This document shows, piece after piece, positions 8,356 to 17,482 of a DNA stretch of 50,773 nucleotides. The notes beneath the pieces were generated by a model. It saw only the letters and a program-made list of their open reading frames with translations, was not told the origin of the DNA and ran no database searches. The DNA is from an uncultured Clostridiaceae bacterium (lineage in GTDB: Bacteria; Bacillota; Clostridia; Lachnospirales; Lachnospiraceae). The stretch covers positions 1 to 50,773 of the forward strand of contig CATLIJ010000001.1 in assembly GCA_949948825.1 (NCBI GenBank), given 5' to 3'. The translations under genes were made by a program, and so were the position numbers. Position 1 is the stretch's first letter. Each line of letters begins with the position of its first letter.

Positions 8356-8955
8356 ATGAAGACAAGTTTGTGCAGAAAATGGAAGATTGGCAGAAAGATT
8401 TATTACTTTGATTCTGGTAAACAATATGAAACCGAAATATTTGCCCGGACTCTCCATGACATGATTGGGGAGATCATGGACGAGGAGGGAAAAAGAGGGG
8501 TGCTGGCCCTGTGTATTGGAACAGACCGTTCCACAGGAGACAGCCTGGGTCCTCTTATTGGATATAAGTTAAAAGAGCATGAGGTGCGTCAGATTCAGAT
8601 AGTGGGGACTCTGGAGCGTCCGATTCATGCCATGAACCTGGAACAGTCCATGGCTATGATCCGGCTCCGGTATCCGAATCATGTGATTGTGGCAGTAGAT
8701 GCCTCAGTAGGAAGTCAGGACCATGTGGGATGTATCACCCTGGGAAAAGGGGCATTGCGTCCAGGACTTGGAGTGTGCAAGGATTTGCAGGCAGTGGGAG
8801 ATATTTTCATTACTGGCATTGTAGGGGGATATGGGAATTATGATCCGCTGATGTTACAGAGTGTCCGGCTTTCCATGGTGATGAAGATGGCGGATTATAT
8901 CTGTGAAAGTGTATTTCTTGTCGAACAGTTTTTGGAAAACAGAGCTTTGGTTTGA
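8356..8955 (+). CDS. yyaC: YyaC-type putative spore protease
   Basis: A 199-residue DUF1256/YyaC family protein, related in fold to the GPR spore protease and hydrogenase-maturation peptidases. Motifs include ALCIGTDRSTGDSLGPLIG near residues 50-70, GTLERPIHAMNL, VAVDASVG near residue 115, and GKGALRPGLGVCK followed by the Gly-rich ITGIVGGYGNYD. In Bacillus the gene is expressed in sporulation; the substrate is not settled. GGGGAAG precedes the ATG. A sigma-G-like promoter upstream supports forespore expression. Confidence 0.9.
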   Translation: MKTSLCRKWKIGRKIYYFDSGKQYETEIFARTLHDMIGEIMDEEGKRGVLALCIGTDRSTGDSLGPLIGYKLKEHEVRQIQIVGTLERPIHAMNLEQSMAMIRLRYPNHVIVAVDASVGSQDHVGCITLGKGALRPGLGVCKDLQAVGDIFITGIVGGYGNYDPLMLQSVRLSMVMKMADYICESVFLVEQFLENRALV

Positions 8956-8979
8956 CAAAATCAGCACTCCACATATGTT
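8952..8979 (+). promoter_or_regulatory. Promoter of the LysM protein gene
   Basis: TTGACA (8952-8957), overlapping the yyaC stop codon, a 16-base spacer and TATGTT (8974-8979). Confidence 0.55.
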
Positions 8980-9038
8980 ATGATGGGCATGTATAAAAAG
9001 AAAGCTTTGAAATGAAATCATAACAGTGGGGTGAAATT

Positions 9039-10409
9039 ATGGGAGAATTTTATAATCCATACCCAAAGCTGCCGAAAAATATCCGGCAGATTGGGGAGCG
9101 GGATTTGAATGTAAAGTTATATGTGGAGGATTATGTCAATACATATCTGAAACGTCTGTATCCGACCGGTGGACAAGATCTGCGGGTCGGCCTTTTGGTA
9201 GGCGAGGTCAGAACTCAGGAGGGGATGCCTTATCTTTTTGTGGATGGCGCTTTGGAGATGGAGGATGTGGTCCGGGACGGGAGCAAGGTGGATTTCACAG
9301 AAGAAGCATGGGATCGGGCCTATCATGCCATAGAAGAGATGTTTCCAAAACGGACTGTTTTGGGGTGGTTTTTGTGCAGTGTTCCGGACCGTGTGTTAAG
9401 TCCCTTAAATTACTGGAAGCAGCATGGAAGGTATTTTCCGGAGAAAAACCAGCTGATGTACTTAAGCTGCGGCCTGGAGGGGGAGGAAGCAGTGTATGTG
9501 GCGTCAGAGGACGGCTTCTATAAGCTGCGCGGGTATTGTATTTATTATGAAAGAAACCAGATGATGCAGGATTATATGGTGTCTAGGAGGGATGTGCGCC
9601 GGGTGGAGCAGGGAGCAAAGGAGACCATTATCCGGGATTTCCGCCAGAAAATGGAGGACAATAAAGAAGAAGCAAGGCGGAGACGTTCCACCCTGGGGAA
9701 TCTTCAGACAGCCTGCGGTGTTCTTTCTGTGCTGGTATTGGCCTGCGGTGTGGCCATGTTTAATAATTATCACCGGATTAAGGAGATGGAATCTGTGATC
9801 GCCTCTGCTCTGCCGGAGGACATGGAGGAGAAATGGTCCGGCTTTTTGGGAAAGGAGCCACAGACCAGGGAGCAGGGAGAGCTTTTGTTTGAGGAGGTAG
9901 CAGGGGAGGTATATCCGACCAAACCGGATCATGCCATTGAGCCGGAAAGCATGCCTTCCGGGGGAAATACAGTGATGGCAGGCAATGTGGGCGGGAACTT
10001 GGCTCCGAATACAGAGACGCAGGTTTTGGAGGGAGAGAGCATATTGCCAGCAGGGGCAGAGGGGGTGGATTTTGCGCCTGAATCAGAAAGCGGACAGGCT
10101 ACGCAGGCTGCGGCGGAAGGAGAGCAGCTTCAGGAGAGTGAAGCTGCCCGGGAATCAAAGGAGGCAAATTCAGATGCAGAGTCAGCAGCTTTTGGCGGGG
10201 AGTCGGGCAAGGAACCAGAGGCAGAGCCGGTTCAGGTACCGGCAGATGCCATTGTCCATGTGGTTCAGGAGGGGGAGACTCTCTATGGAATCTGCATTGA
10301 ATATTACCACAGTGTGAATCATCTGCCGCAGATCTGCCAGTGGAATCAGCTGGGAGATGAGAACCGTCTGACGGTTGGCCAGGAATTGTATTTGCCTCCA
10401 GTGGAATGA
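9039..10409 (+). CDS. Membrane protein: MPN-like N-domain and C-terminal LysM
   Basis: A 456-residue protein in three parts. Residues 1-190 form a globular cytoplasmic domain whose layout (LLVGEV, long helix, VLGWFLCSV, HGRYFPEKNQLMYLS) resembles the MPN/JAB fold. The His-x-His metal motif that normally follows GWF is absent, so it would not be a peptidase. One membrane segment follows (about 228-243), then an acidic, Ala/Glu-rich extracellular linker and a LysM domain (about 404-455: VHVVQEGETLYGICIEYY, then LTVGQELYLPP). LysM binds the glycan of peptidoglycan. This suggests a membrane protein that links a cytoplasmic domain to the wall or cortex. Its neighbour yyaC hints at sporulation, but nothing proves it. 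Confidence 0.75.
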   Translation: MGEFYNPYPKLPKNIRQIGERDLNVKLYVEDYVNTYLKRLYPTGGQDLRVGLLVGEVRTQEGMPYLFVDGALEMEDVVRDGSKVDFTEEAWDRAYHAIEEMFPKRTVLGWFLCSVPDRVLSPLNYWKQHGRYFPEKNQLMYLSCGLEGEEAVYVASEDGFYKLRGYCIYYERNQMMQDYMVSRRDVRRVEQGAKETIIRDFRQKMEDNKEEARRRRSTLGNLQTACGVLSVLVLACGVAMFNNYHRIKEMESVIASALPEDMEEKWSGFLGKEPQTREQGELLFEEVAGEVYPTKPDHAIEPESMPSGGNTVMAGNVGGNLAPNTETQVLEGESILPAGAEGVDFAPESESGQATQAAAEGEQLQESEAARESKEANSDAESAAFGGESGKEPEAEPVQVPADAIVHVVQEGETLYGICIEYYHSVNHLPQICQWNQLGDENRLTVGQELYLPPVE

Positions 10410-10424
10410 TTCAATGAAAAGCCT

Positions 10425-10453
10425 TTGACCCTGCCGGGAAAATGATGTATACT
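10425..10453 (+). promoter_or_regulatory. Promoter of the DUF5711 gene
   Basis: TTGACC (10425-10430), 17 bases, TATACT (10448-10453). The -10 overlaps an upstream in-frame ATG at 10442, which therefore cannot be the translation start. Confidence 0.8.
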
Positions 10454-10486
10454 AAAGTTCAAGATTCACAGGCAGGAGATAAGGCC

Positions 10487-11752
10487 ATGGGTGATATGAG
10501 CTCTATGAGCAGGGAAAGCAAAAAACAGCAGCTTCGCCGTCAGATGATCACGCCAGGTAAGGATTTTCCTCCTGGCAGAAGCCAGAAGGAGGAACAGGAG
10601 TTATATGTTGCCCGACAGAAAAAACGGCGCAAAAATCTGATAAAGGCAGGGCTGGCTCTGGCACTGGTATTTGTCGCGGCAGGCGGATGGTTTTATTATC
10701 AGCAGATTTTCCGTTTTACTGAGTATGAGACCATACGGCAGATTCCTTTAAGCCAGGGAAGTCTGGTGGGATATGAGACCTTTGGAAAGAATGTGATCAA
10801 GTATACCAGAGACGGAGCTTCTTATGTGGATAACCGGGGAGCAGCGGTGTGGAATGACAGCTATGAGATGAAGCTTCCGATTGTGTCAGTAAACGGAGAT
10901 TATGCGGCAATTGCGGATCAGCAGGGCAATAAAATCTATATTTATAATACCAGCGGCAAGGTAGGGGAGGCGACTACCATTCTGCCGATAACCAAAGTGG
11001 CAGTATCCGGCCTTGGATTTGTGGCGGTAGTGGTGGAAGGGCCTGCGTCCAGCTATCTGTATTGTTTTACCAAGGATGGAAGTCCTCATGGAACAGAGAT
11101 GAAGGCCAATATATCGGGAAACGGATATATGATGGATATTTCTGTCTCAAAGGATGGCACTCAGATGATGGCTTCCTATGTTTATCTGAAAGGGGGACAG
11201 GCCAAAAGCCGGGTGGTGTTTTATGATTTTTCAGAGGTGGGGAAAAATCAGGCAACCCGTCTGGTGGGGGGCTTTGACGAGCCCTTTGAGAATGCGGTTG
11301 TGCCTCGTGTGGTGTATTTGAAGACACCCTATTCCTGTGCTTTTGGCAGCACGGGACCAGTATTTTTTTCCTCTAAGAATCTGTTAAAGCCGGAGATGCT
11401 GAGTCAGGTTCTGCTGGAGGAGGAAATCCAGGGTATTTTTTATTCCGATGAATATGTAGGCGTGGTTGTGTGGAATAATACCAATGAGGGAGAGCGGCGC
11501 CTGGAGGTGTACCGGGCAGACGGGAAACACGTGCTGAGTAAGGAATTTACTTACGATTATACTCATGCGGATATTGACGGAGAACTAATCTTTCTGTATA
11601 ATGATAACTCGTGTAGGATATATAATATGGCTGGGGTGGAAAAGCTGGATGCGGTTTTTGACTTTGCGGTGACAAAGATCCGCAGAGGATCTGCGCCCAA
11701 TACCCTTTTGGTAATCGGACCCCAGGAAATGCGGGAGATTAAATTAAAGTAA
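10487..11752 (+). CDS. DUF5711 family membrane-anchored protein
   Basis: A 421-residue protein with a basic N-terminus, one membrane segment near residues 50-68 (LALALVFVAAGGWFYY) and a large extracytoplasmic region of repeated short strands (GNKIYIYNTSGKVG, LEVYRADGKHVLSK, SCRIYNMAGVEKLD) that looks like a beta-propeller. It matches the general description of DUF5711 proteins; no activity is known. The start at 10487 is set by AGGAGA seven bases upstream and by the promoter position. Transketolase follows 40 bases later with no terminator, so the two may be co-transcribed. Confidence 0.8.
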   Translation: MGDMSSMSRESKKQQLRRQMITPGKDFPPGRSQKEEQELYVARQKKRRKNLIKAGLALALVFVAAGGWFYYQQIFRFTEYETIRQIPLSQGSLVGYETFGKNVIKYTRDGASYVDNRGAAVWNDSYEMKLPIVSVNGDYAAIADQQGNKIYIYNTSGKVGEATTILPITKVAVSGLGFVAVVVEGPASSYLYCFTKDGSPHGTEMKANISGNGYMMDISVSKDGTQMMASYVYLKGGQAKSRVVFYDFSEVGKNQATRLVGGFDEPFENAVVPRVVYLKTPYSCAFGSTGPVFFSSKNLLKPEMLSQVLLEEEIQGIFYSDEYVGVVVWNNTNEGERRLEVYRADGKHVLSKEFTYDYTHADIDGELIFLYNDNSCRIYNMAGVEKLDAVFDFAVTKIRRGSAPNTLLVIGPQEMREIKLK

Positions 11753-11792
11753 CAGGAACCTGACATACATACAGAACATGAGGAGGATACCA

Positions 11793-13784
11793 ATGAATCA
11801 GTTAGATACATTGTCAGTAAACGGGATTCGTATATTATCTGCAGATGCAATTGAAAAAGCCAGTTCCGGTCATCCGGGGCTGCCTTTAGGGTGCGCCCCT
11901 ATGGCCTATGAGCTGTGGATGAACCATTTAAGCCACAATCCGGCGGACCCGGACTGGGCGAACAGGGACCGGTTTGTCCTGTCCGGCGGACATGGTTCCA
12001 TGCTGCTCTATTCATTGCTTCATTTGTTTGGATATGACGGATTGTCAAAAGAGGATTTGATGGAATTCAGACAGCTTGGCTCCCGGACGCCCGGACACCC
12101 GGAATATGGGCATACGGCGGGAGTGGAGGCTACTACCGGTCCTTTGGGGGCAGGTATGGGGATGGCCGTGGGCATGGCTATTGCGGAGACCCATCTGGCG
12201 TCTGTATTTAACCGGGAGGATTACCCGGTTGTGGATCATTACACGTATGCCCTGGGCGGCGACGGATGTATGATGGAGGGGATCTCATCCGAGGCATTTT
12301 CCCTTGCAGGCACTTTGGGCCTGGGGAAGCTTATCATACTTTATGATTCCAATAAAATTTCAATAGAAGGCGATACGGATATTACGTTTTCAGAAGATGT
12401 GACAAAAAGGATGGAAGCTTTTGGATTCCAGACTCTTTATGTGGAGGATGGCAATGACCTGGAGGCCATTGGCCGAGCGATAGAGGCGGCAAAGGCCGAT
12501 ACGTCCCGTCCCTCCTTTATCACCATCCGCACAGAGATCGGCTATGGATGTCCGGCGAAGCAGGGGAAGGCAAGCGCTCATGGAGAACCCCTGGGAGCAG
12601 GAAACGTGGAGGCATTGCGGGAGAACCTGGGTTGGGAGTACTCAGAGCCGTTTTTTGTGCCGGAGGAGGTTTATGAGCATTTCCGCAGGGCTTCTCTGGA
12701 AAAGGCAGAAAGCGAGGCAGCGTGGAAGGTGATGTTTGCTGCCTACTGTCAGGAGTATCCGGAGATGGAAAAGCTGTGGAGCCTGTACCATGAAGACGGA
12801 AACCATGAGGCGGCCAATGCTCTTCTTCAGGAGGAGGAGCTGTGGGAGGCTCTGAAAAAGGCAGATGCCACAAGAAATGCTTCAGGGAAGATTCTGAACC
12901 GTCTGCAGAAGCTTCTGCCGAATCTTATGGGCGGTTCTGCAGACTTAGGCCCCTCCAACAAGACCATTATGGACCAGGCCGGAGATTATTCCTCTGCCAA
13001 TCCTCAGGGCCGCAATCTTCATTTCGGCGTGCGGGAGATGGCTATGACTGCGATTGGTAACGGACTGATGCTTCATGGGGGAATGCGTGCTTATGTTGCC
13101 ACGTTTTTCGTGTTCAGCGATTACACAAAGCCCATGGCCCGTCTGTCTGCCTTGATGAAAGTGCCGCTGATTTTTGTGTTTACCCATGACAGTATCGGAG
13201 TAGGAGAGGATGGACCGACCCATGAGCCAATCGAACAATTAGCCATGTTCCGTTCCATTCCGAATTTCCATGTATTCCGTCCCTGTGACGGAGTGGAGAC
13301 AGCTGCTGCATGGTACAGCGCAGTGGCTTCTGACCATACGCCCACAGCGCTGGTGTTAAGCCGCCAGAAGCTTCCGGCTGTGGCAGGAACCAGCAGGGAA
13401 GCCCTGAAGGGGGCTTATGTGCTGGCAGACTGTGAGGGACTTCCGGAGCTGATTTTGATTGCGTCGGGTTCAGAGGTGGCGCTGGCAGCAGAGGCAAAAG
13501 CAATTCTTGACAAGGAGGGCCGCAGGGTACGGCTGGTTTCCATGCCTTCCATGGGAATATTTGAAGAACAGACAGAAGAGTATAAGGAATCTGTGCTTCC
13601 AAGAGCAGTGCGTAAACGCGTGGCAGTGGAAGCTTTGAGCGGTTTCGGATGGCACCGCTACGTGGGTCTGGACGGCGCTCTGGTCACGATGGATGGATTC
13701 GGCGCCAGCGCTCCGGCAGCTCAGCTGTTTGAGCATTTTGGTTTTACTGTGGAGCATATTTTGGAAGTGGCAAGAAGCCTATAA
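11793..13784 (+). CDS. tkt: Transketolase
   Basis: A full-length 663-residue thiamine-diphosphate transketolase for the non-oxidative pentose phosphate pathway. Motifs run in order: SSGHPGLPLG, GPLGAGMGMAVG, the ThDP site LGGDGCMMEGISSEA near residue 155 with its N in YDSNKISIEG, the pyrimidine domain with GGSADLGPSN and NLHFGVREMAM, FTHDSIGVGEDGPTHEP, and the C-terminal domain. The start at 11793 is preceded by AGGAGG. It ends before a strong terminator and is the only pentose-pathway gene seen here. Confidence 0.98.
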   Translation: MNQLDTLSVNGIRILSADAIEKASSGHPGLPLGCAPMAYELWMNHLSHNPADPDWANRDRFVLSGGHGSMLLYSLLHLFGYDGLSKEDLMEFRQLGSRTPGHPEYGHTAGVEATTGPLGAGMGMAVGMAIAETHLASVFNREDYPVVDHYTYALGGDGCMMEGISSEAFSLAGTLGLGKLIILYDSNKISIEGDTDITFSEDVTKRMEAFGFQTLYVEDGNDLEAIGRAIEAAKADTSRPSFITIRTEIGYGCPAKQGKASAHGEPLGAGNVEALRENLGWEYSEPFFVPEEVYEHFRRASLEKAESEAAWKVMFAAYCQEYPEMEKLWSLYHEDGNHEAANALLQEEELWEALKKADATRNASGKILNRLQKLLPNLMGGSADLGPSNKTIMDQAGDYSSANPQGRNLHFGVREMAMTAIGNGLMLHGGMRAYVATFFVFSDYTKPMARLSALMKVPLIFVFTHDSIGVGEDGPTHEPIEQLAMFRSIPNFHVFRPCDGVETAAAWYSAVASDHTPTALVLSRQKLPAVAGTSREALKGAYVLADCEGLPELILIASGSEVALAAEAKAILDKEGRRVRLVSMPSMGIFEEQTEEYKESVLPRAVRKRVAVEALSGFGWHRYVGLDGALVTMDGFGASAPAAQLFEHFGFTVEHILEVARSL

Positions 13785-13790
13785 AAGAGA

Positions 13791-13836
13791 GACACCAGAA
13801 CTCTGGCATATGAATGCGGGGGCTCTGGTGTTTTTT
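13791..13836 (+). terminator. Transketolase terminator
   Basis: Stem ACACCAGA / TCTGGTGT with a 24-base loop followed by a T run. Confidence 0.8.
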
Positions 13837-13945
13837 GAGTAAAATATTGTACATCTTTTACTTGCATTCAAATATACTTTCTTTTATACTACAGCTAGCC
13901 ATATTTAACCATAACAAATCAAAAGGAAAATGGAGGAGAGTATAT

Positions 13946-14890
13946 ATGGAGAAAATGTGTATTGGCATTGATATTGGGGGAACCACGGTAAAGCTTGGGC
14001 TGTTTACGGCCAGCGGCCAGCTGCTTGACAAGTGGGAGGTGGAGACCAGAAAGGAAGACGGCGGCAAATATATTTTAGAAGATGTGGCTGCTTCTATTAA
14101 AGCAGTTCTGGCTGAAAAGAAAATCAGCATGAGTGATGTGGCGGGAGCAGGCATGGGAGTTCCAGGGCCAGTGATGCCAGATGGGTTTGTGGAGGTCTGC
14201 GTGAACCTGGGATGGAGAAATCTAAATCCTCAGACACAGCTTAGCAGTCTGCTGGACGGCCTTCTTGTCAGAAGCGGCAATGACGCCAATGTTGCAGCTC
14301 TTGGAGAGATGTGGCAGGGAGGCGGCAAGGGATATACGGATATTGTGATGGTGACATTGGGAACCGGCGTGGGCGGCGGTGTGATTATAGATGAGAAAAT
14401 CATTGCAGGCAAACATGGGCTGGGAGGTGAGATCGGCCATATTCATGTGCGGGACGAGGAGCAGGAGCACTGTAATTGCGGCGGTGTGGGGTGTCTGGAG
14501 CAGATTGCAAGCGCCACAGGAATTGCCAGGGAAGCCCGGAGAAAGATGGCAGCAACCGATGCGCCCTCTTCCATGCGGCAGTACGGTGACAAGATCACAG
14601 CAAAGGATGTGATGGATGAGGCAAAGGCAGGAGATGCCATGGCTTTGGAGGTGGCGGAGACCGTGGGGCGGTATTTGGGCCTGGTGCTGGCGCAGATCGC
14701 TTTGACTGTGGATCCTCAGATGTTTGTCATTGGCGGCGGCGTGTCCAGAGCCGGTGAGTTTTTGCTGAACCGGATTGAAAAATATTATGATTACTATTCA
14801 ACGATTTCCAAAAATAAGGGAAGGATCGGATTGGCAGAGCTGGGAAATGATGCTGGGATTTATGGTGCAGCCCGACTGGTGTTAGGATAA
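13946..14890 (+). CDS. glcK: ROK-family glucokinase
   Basis: A 314-residue ROK kinase that phosphorylates glucose at C6 with ATP. Visible signatures are the phosphate-binding GIDIGGTTVKLG at residues 6-17, GVPGPV, the sugar-binding SGNDANVAALGE near residue 110, GTGVGGGVI, and the structural zinc motif CNCGGVGCLEQ near residue 176, which marks ROK kinases and repressors. No HTH domain precedes the kinase, so it is an enzyme rather than a NagC-type repressor. GGAGGAGAG precedes the ATG; the upstream in-frame extension lies in the terminator and is not coding. It follows transketolase and fits glucose use released by the GH13 enzymes nearby. Confidence 0.95.
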   Translation: MEKMCIGIDIGGTTVKLGLFTASGQLLDKWEVETRKEDGGKYILEDVAASIKAVLAEKKISMSDVAGAGMGVPGPVMPDGFVEVCVNLGWRNLNPQTQLSSLLDGLLVRSGNDANVAALGEMWQGGGKGYTDIVMVTLGTGVGGGVIIDEKIIAGKHGLGGEIGHIHVRDEEQEHCNCGGVGCLEQIASATGIAREARRKMAATDAPSSMRQYGDKITAKDVMDEAKAGDAMALEVAETVGRYLGLVLAQIALTVDPQMFVIGGGVSRAGEFLLNRIEKYYDYYSTISKNKGRIGLAELGNDAGIYGAARLVLG

Positions 14891-14913
14891 TTGTATTTGG
14901 ATATAACATGAGG

Positions 14914-14946
14914 AGACCCCGGAGGACTTTCGTCCAACCGGGGCAA
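14914..14946 (+). other. GC-rich hairpin after glucokinase
   Basis: CCCCGG (14917-14922) pairs with CCGGGG (14938-14943) around an inner GGAC / GTCC pair. There is no T run, so it is either a weak terminator or an mRNA-stabilising stem. Confidence 0.45.
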
Positions 14947-15108
14947 TTATGAAAAATCTATGTGCAATTTTACTAGCGAATTGAAATGTTTTCTTGACTT
15001 TCTATACAATTAGTATAAAAATAAGATGTGAACGGAATATGAACACATTGTAAATAGATTGTAACGCTTAGAGAGTACATGGAGAAACGGATTTTGTGGG
15101 AGGAGATC

Positions 15109-16776
15109 ATGGATGCAGAGAGAAAAAAGAAGACCATTGTAATCGGGCATAAAAACCCGGATACGGATTCCATCTGTTCAGCGATTTGCTACGCCAGACT
15201 GAAGAGGGCGATTACAGGCAATGCATATGAACCGCGGCGGGCAGGGCATATTAATGAAGAGACCCGGTTTGTGCTGGATTATTTTGGGGTGGATGCGCCC
15301 CATCCGGTGGAGAGTGTCAGGACCCAGGTGCGGGATGTGGAAATCCATGAGGTACAGGGAGTGGACAGAAATATTTCCCTGAAAAAGGCATGGAACCTGA
15401 TGCAGGACGGGAATGTGGTGACTCTTCCGGCTGTGAGCAGCGACGGGAAGCTGGAGGGGCTGATTACGGTTGGGGATATTGCCAAGACTTATATGAATGT
15501 GTATGACAGCAGCATTCTGTCAAAGGCACGGACCAGTTACAGCAACATTCTGGAAACTCTGGAGGGAGCTTTGCTGGTGGGAGATGAGACAAAATGCTTT
15601 GAAGAGGGAAAGGTTCTGGTTGCTGCGGCTAATCCGGACATGATGGAGTATTATATTTCTCCCCATGACCTGGTGATTTTAGGCAACCGGTATGAATCCC
15701 AGCTCTGCGCCATTGAGATGGAGGCAGACTGCATTATTGTCTGTGAAGGTGCAGCTGTGTCCATGACCATCCGCAAGCTTGCCCAGGAGCGGGGCTGTAC
15801 AGTGATTATGACTCCCTATGATGCTTATTTTGTGGCGCGTCTTATTAATCAGAGCATGCCTATTGAGTATTTTATGAGGACAAAGGGGCTGATCACTTTT
15901 CAGGATACGGACTGTATTGACGATATCCGGGATGTGATGGCAAGCAAGAGGCACCGGGACTTTCCTGTTTTGGACCGGGACGGCAGGTATCGGGGCATGA
16001 TCTCCCGCCGGAATCTTTTGGGAGCCAGAGGAAAGCAGATTGTTCTGGTGGATCACAATGAGCGGAGTCAGGCTGTGGATGGAATTGAAAATGCAGAGAT
16101 TTTAGAGATTATTGACCATCATAAGCTTGGCACAGTGGAGACCATAGCTCCGGTGTTTTTCCGCAACCAGCCTGTAGGGTGTACAGCTACCATTGTTTAT
16201 CAGATGTACCAGGAAAACCGTGTGGAAATCGACAAGGCCACAGCCGGACTTTTATGCAGCGCCATTATATCGGATACCCTGCTGTTCCGCTCTCCGACCT
16301 GCACGCCCATGGACCGGCAGGCAGCTCTGGCTCTGGCAGAGACTGCAGGGATTCAGGTGGAAGCCTATGCAGGGGAAATGTTTGCAGCAGGAAGCAACCT
16401 GAAGGGAAAAAGCAATGAAGAGATCTTTTATCAGGATTTTAAGCGGTTCAGCGCCGGAAAGGTGTCCTTTGGCGTGTCTCAAATCAGCTCTCTCAATGCA
16501 GAGGAGTTAAAGGAGCTGAAGGGACGGCTGTTGGATTATATGAAAAAGGTTCAGAAGGAGTCCACTGTGGATATGCTCTTTTTCATGCTTACCAACATCC
16601 TCACAGAGTCCACAGAGCTGTTATGTGTGGGAAACGGGGCAATCGGCCTGATTCAGATGGCGTTTCATGTGGATCAGAAAAAAGAGGAGGAGGACGGAGA
16701 GTCTTTGGAGCTGCCCGGAGTGGTATCCAGAAAGAAACAGCTGATTCCTGCGATTATGGTGGCCTGTGAAGGATAG
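15109..16776 (+). CDS. ppaC: Manganese-dependent inorganic pyrophosphatase with CBS/DRTGG regulatory insert
   Basis: A 555-residue family II pyrophosphatase (DHH superfamily) hydrolysing PPi. Metal motifs include IGHKNPDTDSICSA near residue 12, LVDHNE and IIDHHK near residue 335; the C-terminal DHHA2 domain carries the VVSRKKQLIPAI phosphate-binding motif. Between the first motif and the DHN lies a long insert with two CBS halves (VTLPAVSSDGKLEGLITVGDIA and DFPVLDRDGRYRGMISRRN) surrounding a DRTGG domain. In clostridial relatives this insert makes the enzyme sensitive to AMP/ADP and diadenosine tetraphosphate. Start at 15109 behind GGAGG. It probably heads an operon running to the YitT gene. 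Confidence 0.95.
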   Translation: MDAERKKKTIVIGHKNPDTDSICSAICYARLKRAITGNAYEPRRAGHINEETRFVLDYFGVDAPHPVESVRTQVRDVEIHEVQGVDRNISLKKAWNLMQDGNVVTLPAVSSDGKLEGLITVGDIAKTYMNVYDSSILSKARTSYSNILETLEGALLVGDETKCFEEGKVLVAAANPDMMEYYISPHDLVILGNRYESQLCAIEMEADCIIVCEGAAVSMTIRKLAQERGCTVIMTPYDAYFVARLINQSMPIEYFMRTKGLITFQDTDCIDDIRDVMASKRHRDFPVLDRDGRYRGMISRRNLLGARGKQIVLVDHNERSQAVDGIENAEILEIIDHHKLGTVETIAPVFFRNQPVGCTATIVYQMYQENRVEIDKATAGLLCSAIISDTLLFRSPTCTPMDRQAALALAETAGIQVEAYAGEMFAAGSNLKGKSNEEIFYQDFKRFSAGKVSFGVSQISSLNAEELKELKGRLLDYMKKVQKESTVDMLFFMLTNILTESTELLCVGNGAIGLIQMAFHVDQKKEEEDGESLELPGVVSRKKQLIPAIMVACEG

Positions 16777-16828
16777 GGAAAAGGAGACCAGAGAGACAGC
16801 TTTGGTCCCAAAAGGAGCAGGAGGAGAA

Positions 16829-17482
16829 ATGCAGATTAAAAAGAAAAAACCAGTTTCTCCCAATAGAGAGACGTGGAAGCCGGGAAACATGCTGTATCCA
16901 GCTCCGGCAGTAATGGTCAGCTGCAAGGGCGCCGGGGGAAAGCCCAACATTATTACTGTGGCATGGGCAGGCACCATCTGTTCAGATCCGCCCATGCTTT
17001 CCATATCTGTGAGAAAAGAGCGGTATTCCTATGGCCTGATTGAGGAGAGCAGGGAGTTTGTGGTAAATCTGGTGAACCGCTCCCTGGTATTTGCGGCAGA
17101 TTACTGCGGCGTGAAATCCGGAAGGGATGCGGACAAGTTCCAGGATATGGGACTGACTCCGGTATCCCTTCCTCATGTAGCTGCGCCTGGAATCGGGGAA
17201 AGCCCTGTGTGCCTGGAATGTAAGGTGACACAGCAGATTCCTTTGGGAAGCCATGATTTGTTTTTGGCAGAGATTGTGGGCGTGTCTGTGGACGGAAGCT
17301 ATCTGGATGACAAGGGGAAGCTTCATCTGAATGCCAGCAGTCTGGCAGCCTATTCTCATGGGGAATATTTTGCCCTGGGAGAAAAGCTGGGAAGCTTTGG
17401 ATATTCGGTGCGGAAGAAACCGTTAAAGAGAAAAAGCCCAAAAGCGCAAAGGCCAGGAACCCACAAAGGAGTTAAGACATGA
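16829..17482 (+). CDS. Flavin reductase family protein
   Basis: A 217-residue FMN-binding split-barrel protein of the flavin reductase/flavoredoxin type. Motifs: YPAPAVMVSC, ITVAWAGTICSDPPMLSISVR, EFVVNLVNRSLVFAADYCG, and the tail TSHGEY-like SLAAYSHGEYFALGEKLG. It likely binds FMN and passes electrons from NAD(P)H or a partner; the substrate is unknown. The C-terminus adds a Lys/Arg-rich tail of about 25 residues, probably flexible. GGAGGAGAA precedes the ATG at 16829. Its stop overlaps the next start by four bases (ATGA), indicating translational coupling. Confidence 0.88.
   Translation: MQIKKKKPVSPNRETWKPGNMLYPAPAVMVSCKGAGGKPNIITVAWAGTICSDPPMLSISVRKERYSYGLIEESREFVVNLVNRSLVFAADYCGVKSGRDADKFQDMGLTPVSLPHVAAPGIGESPVCLECKVTQQIPLGSHDLFLAEIVGVSVDGSYLDDKGKLHLNASSLAAYSHGEYFALGEKLGSFGYSVRKKPLKRKSPKAQRPGTHKGVKT

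Noticed and set aside
13847..13878. TTGTAC / TATACT as promoter of the glucokinase gene
   Set aside because: Spacer is 20 bases and no better -35 is found; too weak to report.
14994..15019. TTGACT / TATAAA as promoter of the pyrophosphatase gene
   Set aside because: Spacer is only 14 bases; another start cannot be excluded, so not listed as a promoter.
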